A stretch of DNA of 64,000 nucleotides from Leisingera daeponensis (lineage in GTDB: Bacteria > Pseudomonadota > Alphaproteobacteria > Rhodobacterales > Rhodobacteraceae): NCBI RefSeq assembly GCF_019801465.1, contig NZ_JAHVJA010000003.1, positions 310,001-374,000 of the forward strand, given 5' to 3'. Shown piece after piece: positions 9,197 through 17,432 of the stretch (positions are counted from its first letter, which is position 1; every line of letters starts with the position of its first letter). The notes beneath the pieces are model-generated. The model was given only the letters and a program-made list of their open reading frames with translations. It searched no databases and had not been told where the DNA came from. The translations under genes and the position numbers were made by a program.

Positions 9197-12100
9197 GTGC
9201 ACTTTGTCTCTGTCTGCCTGCTATGGAGCATTCCCATAGAACGCTCTCTGTTCCATTTTATTTGGAAGTACTCCAAGCGCGACCAACTGGTGCTGCTGGT
9301 GGTCACGGCGTGTCTCTTTCCTCTGCTTTATCTGACCCTTGAGCTGCCCAAGCGCATTATCAACGACGCAATCGGCGCTGAGAGCTCAACGATCACGGTG
9401 CTGGGGCAGAGTTTTGACCAGCTGACATTCCTTTGGATTCTCTGCGGTGCGTTCCTGCTGTCGGTGCTGTGTCACGGACTGCTGAAAATGCGGATCAATA
9501 CCATGAAGGGGGTGCTGGCGGAACGGATGCTGCGCCGCTTCCGCTACCAGCTGATCGCCCGCGTCCTACGCTTCCCTCAGCCATATTTCGAAAGGGTCAG
9601 CCAAGGCGAACTGGTGTCGATGGTAACGTCCGAGTCAGAACCGATGGGCGGGCTGATGGGCGATGCGGTCAGCCAGCCGGTGCTGCAGGCCGGGCAGATG
9701 CTAACGATCCTGTTTTTCCTTTTCCTGCAGAATTTTTGGTTCGGCATGGCGGCAATTGCGCTCATTCCGCTGCAGGGCTGGCTGATCCCGATGCTGCAAA
9801 GGCAGATCAACCTGCTGAACAAGAAACGCATCAAGCAGGTGCGGGCGCTTGCCACGGAGATCGGTGAAAGCGCAGCCGGAGCCTCGACGCTCAGGATCAA
9901 TGGCGGCTGGCGCTACCGCATGGCGATCATAACTGCCCGGCTTGGGCGGCTTTACGAAATCCGGTTCCAGATCTACCAGAAAAAGTTCTTTATGAAGTTT
10001 CTCAACAACTTCATTACCCAGCTGACTCCGTTCTTCTTTTATGCGGTCGGCGGGTATCTGGTGCTGCAGGGGAAGGTTTCTCTGGGCGCGCTGGTGGCGG
10101 CATTGGCGGCCTATAAGGATCTGGCTTCGCCTTGGAAGGAGCTGCTGGCATATTACAACCAGACCCAGGACATGAGCTTGCGCTGGGATGTGATCCTGGA
10201 GCGTTTTGCCCCGCAAGGCATGATCGACGAAAATCTGCTCAGCGGCGAGCCAGAGGACCTCGGGCGCCTGCAGGGCGATATCAAACTCGATACTGTGAGT
10301 GTGAGGGACACAGACGGCAATCTGGTGCTGGAAGAGCTGAGCGCGACCTTCCCGGCGGGGCAGGTCGTAGGCATTGCGGCGCCGTCCGAGGAGGACAGGC
10401 GTGCCCTGGCTGAACTGCTGACCCGGGAAATTCTGCCGTCCTCCGGAACTGTGACGGTGGCGGGGCAGAGCCTTGCCGGGCTTCACCAGGCGACTGTGGC
10501 TGCGCGGATCGGTTATGCCACGTCGCGTCCGGTTCTGTTCCAGGGGTCTTTCGGCGACAACGTGATGATGCCGATGCGGATGCGACCGCTGGGCGAGGCG
10601 CGGAATCTGCAGCAACTGGAAATCGCAAAGCTTGCAGGCAATAGCCCGGACCCTTTTGATGCCCCGTGGCTGGATCCCGAACTGGCCGGTTTCTCCAGCG
10701 AGGGGGAGCTGCGCAGCTGGTGGCTGAAGCTGGTAGAGGGGATTGGCTCGGACACCGCGCTTTTCCGGCGCGGTGTAGATCAGTATTTTGAGACGCCTGC
10801 GCACCCGGAGCTTGCTGAGCAACTGGTGAAGTTGCGGTCGGTGGTGCGGAAGGCGATCGAAGATGCCGGGCTGGACGTGCATGTGCATTTTCTTGACGAG
10901 GAAAGCTATAACCCGGCCCTGCCGGTCGCGGAGAACTTGCTGTTCGCGGCGTCTCAGGAGGCCCTGACCGGTGAGATGCTGCACCGGCAGGGAGAGTTCC
11001 TTGACCAGCTCAAGCAGCTGGGACTCGATGAAGGGCTGGTCGCGCTGACACGCGATGTGGTCGAGATGCTGCGGCAGATTTTTGGTATGGACGGTACAGG
11101 CCATCCGTTGTTCCGCAAACTGGGGCTGGATGTGGAAGCCTATGAGGCCGCGCTGGCGCTGGCGGAAAAACCTGGTGTCACCGACGCCGCAAAGCTTAGC
11201 CGGGAAGAGCTGGCGCAGCTGTTGATTGTGCCGTTCACGATCTCCGCGGAACAGATCGGGCCGGCCTTTGAAGACAGGATGAAGGAGCGCATCCTCGGCT
11301 TCCGCCGCAGCCATGGCGAAAGCCTGCTGAAGGCGTTGGGTGCGGGGTTTGTACCGTTCAGAGAAGATGCTTTTGCGCCCAGTTTGACGGTCCTTGAGAA
11401 TGCTTTGTTCGGCAAAATTTCCGACGCCGCCGGGGCCAAGGCGGATGAGGTGCGCAAGTTAGTATCAGATCTCATGATTCACGAAGGGCTACGCGATCAA
11501 GTGGTGGAGCTGATCTTTGATATGCCGATCGCTGTGGGCGGGCAGGGCCTCGCAGCCAGCTTTGCCGAACCGCTGGCTTTCTGCCGGGCAACCATCAAGC
11601 GGCCGGATATCCTGATACTTGATTCCGCAATGGCAAGCTATGATCTGGAAACGCGCGTTGCCGTGCACAAAAACCTGCGCAAGCTGCTTCCGGAGACAAC
11701 CCTGATCTATCTGGCCCCCAGCTTTCAGAACCCTGATGTATTCGATGTGTTCTTTGAGTTGCGCCAAGGGCGGCTGGTCAGCGATGAGGCCCAGGCCACG
11801 GCAGCCAGTGACGGGGCGGCGAGCCAGGATCTGGCGCGCAAGCTGCGGGCGCTGGAGCAGACGGAGTTGTTCTCCGGTCTGAACCGTCGCCAGTTGCGCC
11901 TCTTGGCATTTGGTGCGCGGTGGTATGAGGCCAAGGCTGGCGAAGTTGTTTTTCTGAAGGATGATGAAGCCAAAGACGGGGCTTACATGATCCTTGAAGG
12001 CGAGGCGGGTTTGTACCTGCCTCAGAAAGGCGAAGAGGATCGTCTGATCGCAACTGTGGGTCCGGGAAGGCTGGTTGGAGAACTTGGATTGATCCGCCAT

Positions 12101-12244
12101 GAACCGCGGGCACTGAGTATGATTGCGGAGAGTGACCTGCGCTGTCTGCGGATAGGCGAAGAGGAGTTTTTGGCAGTGGTTGAAAACGATGCCTCCACGG
12201 CGTTTAAACTGCTGCAGGTGGTTGCGGGCTACGTCTCCAACTGA
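9197..12244 (+). CDS. ABC-exporter-like protein with degenerate ATPase and C-terminal cyclic-nucleotide-binding-like domain
   Basis: 1015 residues. Residues about 20-310 form an exporter-type transmembrane domain (hydrophobic segments near 31-50, 76-95, 165-195, 275-300). An ABC-like domain begins at about 361 but its motifs are eroded: Walker A position reads GIAAPSEEDRRAL (392-404, no Gly-rich loop or Lys), Q-loop IGYATSRPVLF (438-448) lacks Gln, the signature region is AVGGQGLAASF (779-789), Walker B is ILILDSAM (805-812) with Ser in place of catalytic Glu, and the H-loop TLIYLAPS (835-842) lacks His. A roughly 280-residue insert (about 465-745) separates the halves. Residues about 885-1000 look like a cyclic-nucleotide-binding fold (LFSGLNRRQLRLLA, GEVVFLKDD, LVGELGLI). 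Start uncertain: no good ribosome site before ATG 9197; homology-like sequence begins near residue 15. Substrate unknown, ATP hydrolysis doubtful. Confidence 0.9.
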   Translation: MHFVSVCLLWSIPIERSLFHFIWKYSKRDQLVLLVVTACLFPLLYLTLELPKRIINDAIGAESSTITVLGQSFDQLTFLWILCGAFLLSVLCHGLLKMRINTMKGVLAERMLRRFRYQLIARVLRFPQPYFERVSQGELVSMVTSESEPMGGLMGDAVSQPVLQAGQMLTILFFLFLQNFWFGMAAIALIPLQGWLIPMLQRQINLLNKKRIKQVRALATEIGESAAGASTLRINGGWRYRMAIITARLGRLYEIRFQIYQKKFFMKFLNNFITQLTPFFFYAVGGYLVLQGKVSLGALVAALAAYKDLASPWKELLAYYNQTQDMSLRWDVILERFAPQGMIDENLLSGEPEDLGRLQGDIKLDTVSVRDTDGNLVLEELSATFPAGQVVGIAAPSEEDRRALAELLTREILPSSGTVTVAGQSLAGLHQATVAARIGYATSRPVLFQGSFGDNVMMPMRMRPLGEARNLQQLEIAKLAGNSPDPFDAPWLDPELAGFSSEGELRSWWLKLVEGIGSDTALFRRGVDQYFETPAHPELAEQLVKLRSVVRKAIEDAGLDVHVHFLDEESYNPALPVAENLLFAASQEALTGEMLHRQGEFLDQLKQLGLDEGLVALTRDVVEMLRQIFGMDGTGHPLFRKLGLDVEAYEAALALAEKPGVTDAAKLSREELAQLLIVPFTISAEQIGPAFEDRMKERILGFRRSHGESLLKALGAGFVPFREDAFAPSLTVLENALFGKISDAAGAKADEVRKLVSDLMIHEGLRDQVVELIFDMPIAVGGQGLAASFAEPLAFCRATIKRPDILILDSAMASYDLETRVAVHKNLRKLLPETTLIYLAPSFQNPDVFDVFFELRQGRLVSDEAQATAASDGAASQDLARKLRALEQTELFSGLNRRQLRLLAFGARWYEAKAGEVVFLKDDEAKDGAYMILEGEAGLYLPQKGEEDRLIATVGPGRLVGELGLIRHEPRALSMIAESDLRCLRIGEEEFLAVVENDASTAFKLLQVVAGYVSN

Positions 12245-12274
12245 TCCGGGGCAAGGTAATAGGGAAGAACGGAA

Positions 12275-13126
12275 ATGAAGCTGCTGCGATACCGTGCGGG
12301 TAAGGAAGTGCTGCCGGGGCTGCTGGACAACAGCGGCATAATCCGGGACCTGTCAGGGCATGTGCCGGACATCACGGGAGCGGTTCTGAACGACGCTGTC
12401 CTAGCCCGTCTGGCAGCTTTGGATCCCTCAGAGTTGCCACAGGTGGAAGGAAAACCAGACTTGGCCCCCTGTGTCGGACAGTGTGGCAAATTCCTGGGAA
12501 TTGGACTCAATTACACTGATCATGCCGAAGAAATGGGCATGGCGTTGCCTGAGCATCCGATCCTCTTTCTCAAGGCTACTTCCTCGATCACTGGGCCAAA
12601 TGACGATGTGGTCCTGCCGCGCGGGTCAGTAGCAACGGACTGGGAAGTGGAGCTGGGCGTAGTAATTGGCACCGCAGCTAAATACGTTTCAGAGGAAGAG
12701 GCACTGGAGCACGTTGCGGGCTATTGCGTGGTCAACGATGTGTCCGAACGGGACTACCAGACCAAGCTGACAGGGCAATGGACCAAGGGCAAGAGCTGCG
12801 ACACCTTCGGGCCTATCGGCCCTTGGCTGGTGACGCGGGATGAGGTGCCTGACCCGCAAAAGCTTTGGTTGGCCTGTGATGTGAACGGCGTACGGCGCCA
12901 GACAGGCAGTACCAGTAGGATGGTGTTCACTGTCGCGCAGATCATCTCGCATCTAAGCCAGCTTATGACTCTGCATCCCGGCGATGTGATCGCAACGGGG
13001 ACCCCGCCGGGAGTTGGTATGGGCGCCAAGCCAAAGCCGGTCTATTTGAAGTCCGGGGACGTGATGCAGCTGGAAATTGAAGGGCTGGGAGTACAGACCC
13101 AAAATGTGCGGTCTGACAGCCGCTAG
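12275..13126 (+). CDS. Fumarylacetoacetate hydrolase family protein
   Basis: Cytosolic metal-dependent C-C hydrolase or decarboxylase, 283 residues, of the FAH fold. The metal triad typical of the family is visible: Glu124 and Glu126 in DWEVELGVV and Asp155 in VVNDVSERD, with the spacing found in FAHD1-type enzymes. The KSCDTFGPIGPW and TGTPPGVGMG segments are also family hallmarks. It resembles enzymes annotated ureidoglycolate lyase or 2,4-diketo-3-deoxy-L-fuconate hydrolase; the true substrate cannot be read from sequence. It starts 30 bases after the ABC-like gene with AGGGAAGAACGGAA before the ATG, so co-transcription is likely. Confidence 0.93.
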   Translation: MKLLRYRAGKEVLPGLLDNSGIIRDLSGHVPDITGAVLNDAVLARLAALDPSELPQVEGKPDLAPCVGQCGKFLGIGLNYTDHAEEMGMALPEHPILFLKATSSITGPNDDVVLPRGSVATDWEVELGVVIGTAAKYVSEEEALEHVAGYCVVNDVSERDYQTKLTGQWTKGKSCDTFGPIGPWLVTRDEVPDPQKLWLACDVNGVRRQTGSTSRMVFTVAQIISHLSQLMTLHPGDVIATGTPPGVGMGAKPKPVYLKSGDVMQLEIEGLGVQTQNVRSDSR

Positions 13127-13310
13127 CTCAGCGCTGGTACGCATGTCCGTCGCCGCCGTTTAGAACTCCGTCGCGCTTCACTCTAGTAACGCAGGCTGGA
13201 GGCAGGGCCAGGCCGGCGAAATTACCCGCTGGCCGGAGGCTGGCAGCGGAGTCATGGCGAGGCCAAAGCGCCTCGGAGCCTTTCTTTCGGCGCTCAGTTT
13301 TGCGTCATGT

Positions 13311-14405
13311 TCAGCCTCGGTTGAAAACGACAACATTCCGCCTGGCACGGCCGGCTTTGGTGTCGGCAATCGCTTCGTTGATCTGTTCGAGAGACCAGCG
13401 GCCGGAGATAAGTTCATCCAGCATCAGCCGGCCCTGTTCATACAGATCCACAATCCAGGGAATGTCGCGCTGGATCACTGTGTCACCCATCTTGGAGCCG
13501 ATCAGACCCTGGCCCAGCGCAGCGAGCACGACGGGTTCGTAGTCAGCTTTTGCGCCGGAATGCGGCATGCCGATGAGCACTGCCTTGCCGCCGCGCGCCA
13601 AGTAACGCGGTGCCTGATTGTAGGCGGGAATGGCGCCGGCGGTGACCAGAACTGCATCCGCACCGCGTCCGCCAAGCGCCGCATGAACAGCCTTCCAAGG
13701 CTTTTCTTCGGCCGCAAGCACTCCGTGGGTGGCGCCGAACTCCATAGCTGTTTCCAGTTTTCCGGGGCTCATGTCGACTGCTACTATGCGGCGAGCGCCG
13801 GCGATGCGTGCGCCTTGGATCGCGTTCAGGCCAACACCGCCTGCGCCGATGACCACAGCGTCCTGGCCGGGGCGGAGACAGGCCGCGTTGACCGCCGCGC
13901 CAATACCGGTGATAACGCCGCAGGATATCAGCGCCGCTGCGTCCTTGCCCATATCTTTGGGTATCTTCACGATTTGGCGCTGGTCTACGACCACTTTCTC
14001 GGCAAATGCGCCGCAGGCCATGGCTTGGTCCAGGGGCTGGCCGCCTGCGGTCTTCAAAGGGCCGTTCACCGTGTCATATGGCGTTTCGCAAATCACCGGT
14101 TTCCCGCCCGCGCAAGATGAGCAGGTGCCGCAGCTTCGAATTAGGGTAACTACCACGGAGTCGCCCCTCGCGAATCCTTTCACGCCTGTGCCAAGCCCGG
14201 TGACCACCCCGGCGGCCTCGTGGCCGTAGACCGCAGGAAGATGGCCGCCCCAGGCACCTTCAGCGAAGGAAATGTCGCTGTGGCAGATCGCGACCGCGTC
14301 CAGTGTGACCTCGACTTCGCCTATTCCAGGCGGTGCCAGCTGCACGTCCTCAATAACCAGCGGGGCGCCGAATTCATGGCAGACAGCGGCTTTGATAGTT
14401 TGCAT
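13311..14405 (-). CDS. Zinc-dependent alcohol dehydrogenase (class III-like MDR)
   Basis: NAD(P)-dependent medium-chain dehydrogenase, 364 residues. Catalytic zinc ligands Cys41, His62 and Glu63 (YGHEAAGV) and the structural zinc cysteines 92, 95, 98 and 106 (CGTCSSCAGGKPVIC) are all present. The nucleotide fold carries VVIGAGGVGLN. The overall pattern resembles class III or benzyl/aryl alcohol dehydrogenases. GGGAG lies upstream of ATG 14405. It may be the last gene of the leftward catabolic run starting near 21.2 kb; the gap to the pcaB-like gene is 125 bases. Substrate unassigned. Confidence 0.94.
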   Translation of the reverse strand: MQTIKAAVCHEFGAPLVIEDVQLAPPGIGEVEVTLDAVAICHSDISFAEGAWGGHLPAVYGHEAAGVVTGLGTGVKGFARGDSVVVTLIRSCGTCSSCAGGKPVICETPYDTVNGPLKTAGGQPLDQAMACGAFAEKVVVDQRQIVKIPKDMGKDAAALISCGVITGIGAAVNAACLRPGQDAVVIGAGGVGLNAIQGARIAGARRIVAVDMSPGKLETAMEFGATHGVLAAEEKPWKAVHAALGGRGADAVLVTAGAIPAYNQAPRYLARGGKAVLIGMPHSGAKADYEPVVLAALGQGLIGSKMGDTVIQRDIPWIVDLYEQGRLMLDELISGRWSLEQINEAIADTKAGRARRNVVVFNRG

Positions 14406-14530
14406 GGTCTCACTCCCGGTTTTCAGTCAGGGTGACGCGCCGGAGTGCCAGCTTCAAGCGGGATTACGCAAAAGTGCAAGTGCAGTAACGTAACGAATGA
14501 CGCTTCGCCCCGGCGGTTGAAGCAAGCGGT

Positions 14531-15868
14531 CTATGATTTGTTCAGCCCGTCTGCCATTTTGCTGAATTCGAGGGCTTCCAGCGGGGCATTGCCCAACTGT
14601 TGGGCGGGGTCGAAAAGGGCGCTTGCATCCATCGCGGGATAGTCCCGTTCCACAAGCGCTTTCAATGGAGTGCGTGTGGACTGAGCTTCCTTGCACAGAT
14701 CCTTTACCGCCGCTTGAGCTTCCGGCCGCGGCATTTGTCCGGCCAGAGTAAAGGTCAGCGCTTCGGCGTGGATTAGGCCCAGCCCTTGCGTGAGGCCTTC
14801 CGCCATTGCCCCGGTGTTCGGGGCAAGGCCGCTGCAAAGCGCACTACCAGCCCTTGCGGCACAGGCGGCGCCCAGAACGACCTGCGGCAGGCACATCCAT
14901 TCGGTGAACCAGGCCGCGCCGTCGCGCTGGTGCTGCTGCAGCGCTGCGGACTGCAGGACAGTGAATAGACCGCTGCCTTGCCGGGCCAAGGCTGTCAGCA
15001 CGGACGGAGCCACCGGGTTCTGTTTTTGCGGCATTGTCGACGAGGCCCCGCCGCCGCCCAATGAGATCTCCTGAATGCCGCTTTGCACAAGCGCGGTGCA
15101 GTCCTCTCCGATCTTTCCAAAGGCGAGATTGACCCGGAGCAGCCAGTCCGCGATGCGCAGCACCGGTGTGCGGTCGGTGTGCCAGCTGCGCCCCGGATCC
15201 TGCAACGCAAGTCCTTTGGCCATCGCGGCACGCACCTCGGCGGCCTTTGGCCCCAGCGCGCTGGACGTTCCCGCAGCACCGGACAAAGACACCACAAGGC
15301 AGGACTGCCGCAAGGCGGGCAGTTCCCCCAGCAGGTTCAGCAATGGCACTCCCCAGGCAGCCGCCACCGCGCCAAAACTGGTTGGGGTAGCATGCTGTCC
15401 GTAGGTGCGGGCGGCCATCGGCAGGTTTGCGTGCGACTTGGCCAGTTTTCCAAGCGATTGGACCGTGGCCTTCACGTCTGTTTCCACCTGCGTCAGCGCC
15501 TGGCGCAGCCGCAGCATGAGCGCACTGTCCATAATGTCCTGAGAGGTTGCGCCCCAATGCACGTATTGTGCATGTTCGGGTGCCTTCATCTCCTCACGGA
15601 ATGCAGCCACCAGCCCAGGCACAGGTACACCGTTTTGTCCGGTGGGCCGTTTCAGAACGCCCGGATCGACGGCGATTTCCACCACCGCCCGCCCAATCGC
15701 GGCGGCGCTTTCCTGCGGGATCACGCCTGCCTCTCCCTGCGCCTTGGCCAGCGCGCCTTCCACCAGCAGCATGGCCCGCACCTCCGCACTGTCCGAGAAC
15801 AGGCGGCTGGCCTCGCCGCCGCTGAAAAGTTCGCCGTAAACCTGGCTGTCAAAGACGGAGCCTGCCAT
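14531..15868 (-). CDS. pcaB: 3-carboxy-cis,cis-muconate cycloisomerase-like protein (PcaB family)
   Basis: Member of the fumarase/aspartase superfamily, 445 residues, closest in appearance to PcaB, which lactonises 3-carboxy-cis,cis-muconate in the protocatechuate branch of the beta-ketoadipate pathway. The superfamily signature GGGGASSTMPQKQNP lies near 268-283 and the region HWGATSQDIMDSA near 100 is diagnostic of the cycloisomerase/adenylosuccinate lyase group. The stop of the upstream hydrolase overlaps its start (TGATG). The other pca genes (pcaH, pcaG, pcaC) are not nearby, so it may be a second copy serving another acid. Confidence 0.88.
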   Translation of the reverse strand: MAGSVFDSQVYGELFSGGEASRLFSDSAEVRAMLLVEGALAKAQGEAGVIPQESAAAIGRAVVEIAVDPGVLKRPTGQNGVPVPGLVAAFREEMKAPEHAQYVHWGATSQDIMDSALMLRLRQALTQVETDVKATVQSLGKLAKSHANLPMAARTYGQHATPTSFGAVAAAWGVPLLNLLGELPALRQSCLVVSLSGAAGTSSALGPKAAEVRAAMAKGLALQDPGRSWHTDRTPVLRIADWLLRVNLAFGKIGEDCTALVQSGIQEISLGGGGASSTMPQKQNPVAPSVLTALARQGSGLFTVLQSAALQQHQRDGAAWFTEWMCLPQVVLGAACAARAGSALCSGLAPNTGAMAEGLTQGLGLIHAEALTFTLAGQMPRPEAQAAVKDLCKEAQSTRTPLKALVERDYPAMDASALFDPAQQLGNAPLEALEFSKMADGLNKS

Positions 15869-16578
15869 CAGAAGTCCTTTGCAATCTGCCCTAGCATTTC
15901 TGCCAGTCCTTCCGGGTCGGAAAAGAAAGGCGAGTGGGATGTGTTCATAATGTGTTTGCGCCCAGGCGGCAGCTGATCGGCCATCTGCCTCTGGTATTCG
16001 GGCGGAATAACCCGGTCTCCGGTGCAGCGGATGTAGGCTTTGGGCACCGCCTCAAACCGGCTGCTCAGCCGGATCGGTGTGTCCTGCGGCTTGATCGGCT
16101 GCTCGCATAGGTTCTCCATGGCGAAGCGCACCGTTTCAGCCGGGCAATCGTGGTAAAACAGGTCCGGCGCGGTCTCCGGCACCAGGCTATAGGCTGTGCC
16201 TGCAGCGTTTTTTCGCGTGGCGCCTTCCAGAGTCTGCCGCGGTCCTGCCTTGCGCATATCAATCAGCGACATGCCGCTAACCGGCAGATAGGCGCAAAGA
16301 TAAATCAAACCGCGTAAGTGGTCAGGATACGCCTCTGCTGCCGCGGAGATGGGAAATCCGCCCCAGGAGTGGCCGACGATCAGGGCGTCCCGGTTGGAAG
16401 CCGTGTCTACCGCCTCAGCTGTTTCAGATAATGTTACCTTTGCAGGGTCGCGTCCGTCCGCATGGCCGGGCAGGCAGACGGTGCGGGCACTGTGGCCGTG
16501 GGCCTCCAGGGCCGGGACCACATCGCGCCAGCACCAGGGGCCATGGCAGGAGCCGTGAACGAGAAGGAAATCAGCCAA
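15868..16578 (-). CDS. Alpha/beta hydrolase (salicylate-esterase-like)
   Basis: 236-residue esterase-type hydrolase. The N-terminal HGSCHGPWCWRDV is the oxyanion pattern of the methylesterase/hydroxynitrile-lyase-like subgroup, the nucleophile is Ser71 in GHSWGG, and the C-terminal His lies in MNTSHSPFF. The reading frame starts with TTG at 16578, overlapping the last 8 bases of the pcaD-like gene; AAGGAG about 10 bases upstream supports it. It sits between pcaD-like and pcaB-like genes, which suggests it releases an aromatic or lactone intermediate from an ester in the same pathway. Confidence 0.9.
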   Translation of the reverse strand: MADFLLVHGSCHGPWCWRDVVPALEAHGHSARTVCLPGHADGRDPAKVTLSETAEAVDTASNRDALIVGHSWGGFPISAAAEAYPDHLRGLIYLCAYLPVSGMSLIDMRKAGPRQTLEGATRKNAAGTAYSLVPETAPDLFYHDCPAETVRFAMENLCEQPIKPQDTPIRLSSRFEAVPKAYIRCTGDRVIPPEYQRQMADQLPPGRKHIMNTSHSPFFSDPEGLAEMLGQIAKDF

Positions 16579-17362
16579 TGTGTCCAGTCTCCTTGAGGAA
16601 AGCCGTCAGCCGATTTGCGTAATCTTCGGGCTGCTCGACACAGGGGATATGGCCGGCACGGCGGATCAGGTGGAACTGGCTGCCGGGGATCAGGTCCACC
16701 GTCTCACGCACCAGATCTGGCGGAGTGGAGCCGTCTTCAGAGCCTGCAATTCCAAGGCAGGGCAGCCGCAGGCCGCTGGTGGGCGTATAGAAATCGGTGC
16801 CCGCAATCGCTGAACAGCAACCGGCGTAACCCTCACGGGATTGCTGCACCAGCATATTGCGCCACAATTTCAGCTGCGGCGTGTCGCGGAACCCGCGGGC
16901 AAACCAGCGCTCCATCACGGCATCGGCCAGCGCTTCAATGCCCGCGCTCTGAACTGTCTGGACCCTTTCCTTCCACATTTCGGCAGTGCCGATCTTTGCT
17001 GCGGTGTTGGACAGTACCAAAGCCCGCACCTGATCCAGCCGCTTTACCGCCAGTCCTTGCGCGACCATTCCGCCGATCGACAGGCCAACGAACATGCAGT
17101 CGCGCACTTCCAGGTGGTCCAGCAGCCGCTCTGCATCCCGTACCAGTGCGCCCATGGAATAAGGTGCCGGGGGGCACGAGGACAGGCCATGACCGCGCTT
17201 GTCGTACCGGATGACGCGCAGGCCCGCAGGCAGCCGTTCCACCACGGCATCCCAGATACGCAAATCAGTACCCAGTGAATTGGCAAAAACGATCGGGGCG
17301 CCCTTTGCGTCACCGTCAACCCGGTAGTGAAGCTGGATATCGCCCAGATCTGCGATCTTCAT
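16571..17362 (-). CDS. pcaD: 3-oxoadipate enol-lactonase (PcaD-like)
   Basis: Alpha/beta hydrolase of 263 residues expected to open 3-oxoadipate enol-lactone to 3-oxoadipate. Ser95 in GLSIGG is the nucleophile; the catalytic His lies in RRAGHIPCVEQP; RYDKRGHGLS near 52-61 is typical of PcaD. I chose ATG 17362 over an upstream in-frame start at 17422 because AGAGGTT precedes it and homologues begin MKIxDLGDIQLHYR. It overlaps the following esterase gene by 8 bases, and with pcaB forms a three-gene block. General esterases of this fold look similar, so the exact substrate is inferred. Confidence 0.88.
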   Translation of the reverse strand: MKIADLGDIQLHYRVDGDAKGAPIVFANSLGTDLRIWDAVVERLPAGLRVIRYDKRGHGLSSCPPAPYSMGALVRDAERLLDHLEVRDCMFVGLSIGGMVAQGLAVKRLDQVRALVLSNTAAKIGTAEMWKERVQTVQSAGIEALADAVMERWFARGFRDTPQLKLWRNMLVQQSREGYAGCCSAIAGTDFYTPTSGLRLPCLGIAGSEDGSTPPDLVRETVDLIPGSQFHLIRRAGHIPCVEQPEDYANRLTAFLKETGHIG

Positions 17363-17432
17363 GGAGAACCTCTTTTCTGCTCCGCGGCAGTCTACCCGTG
17401 CCGGGGCAGGGAGGTAAAGCAACCGGCTGCAC

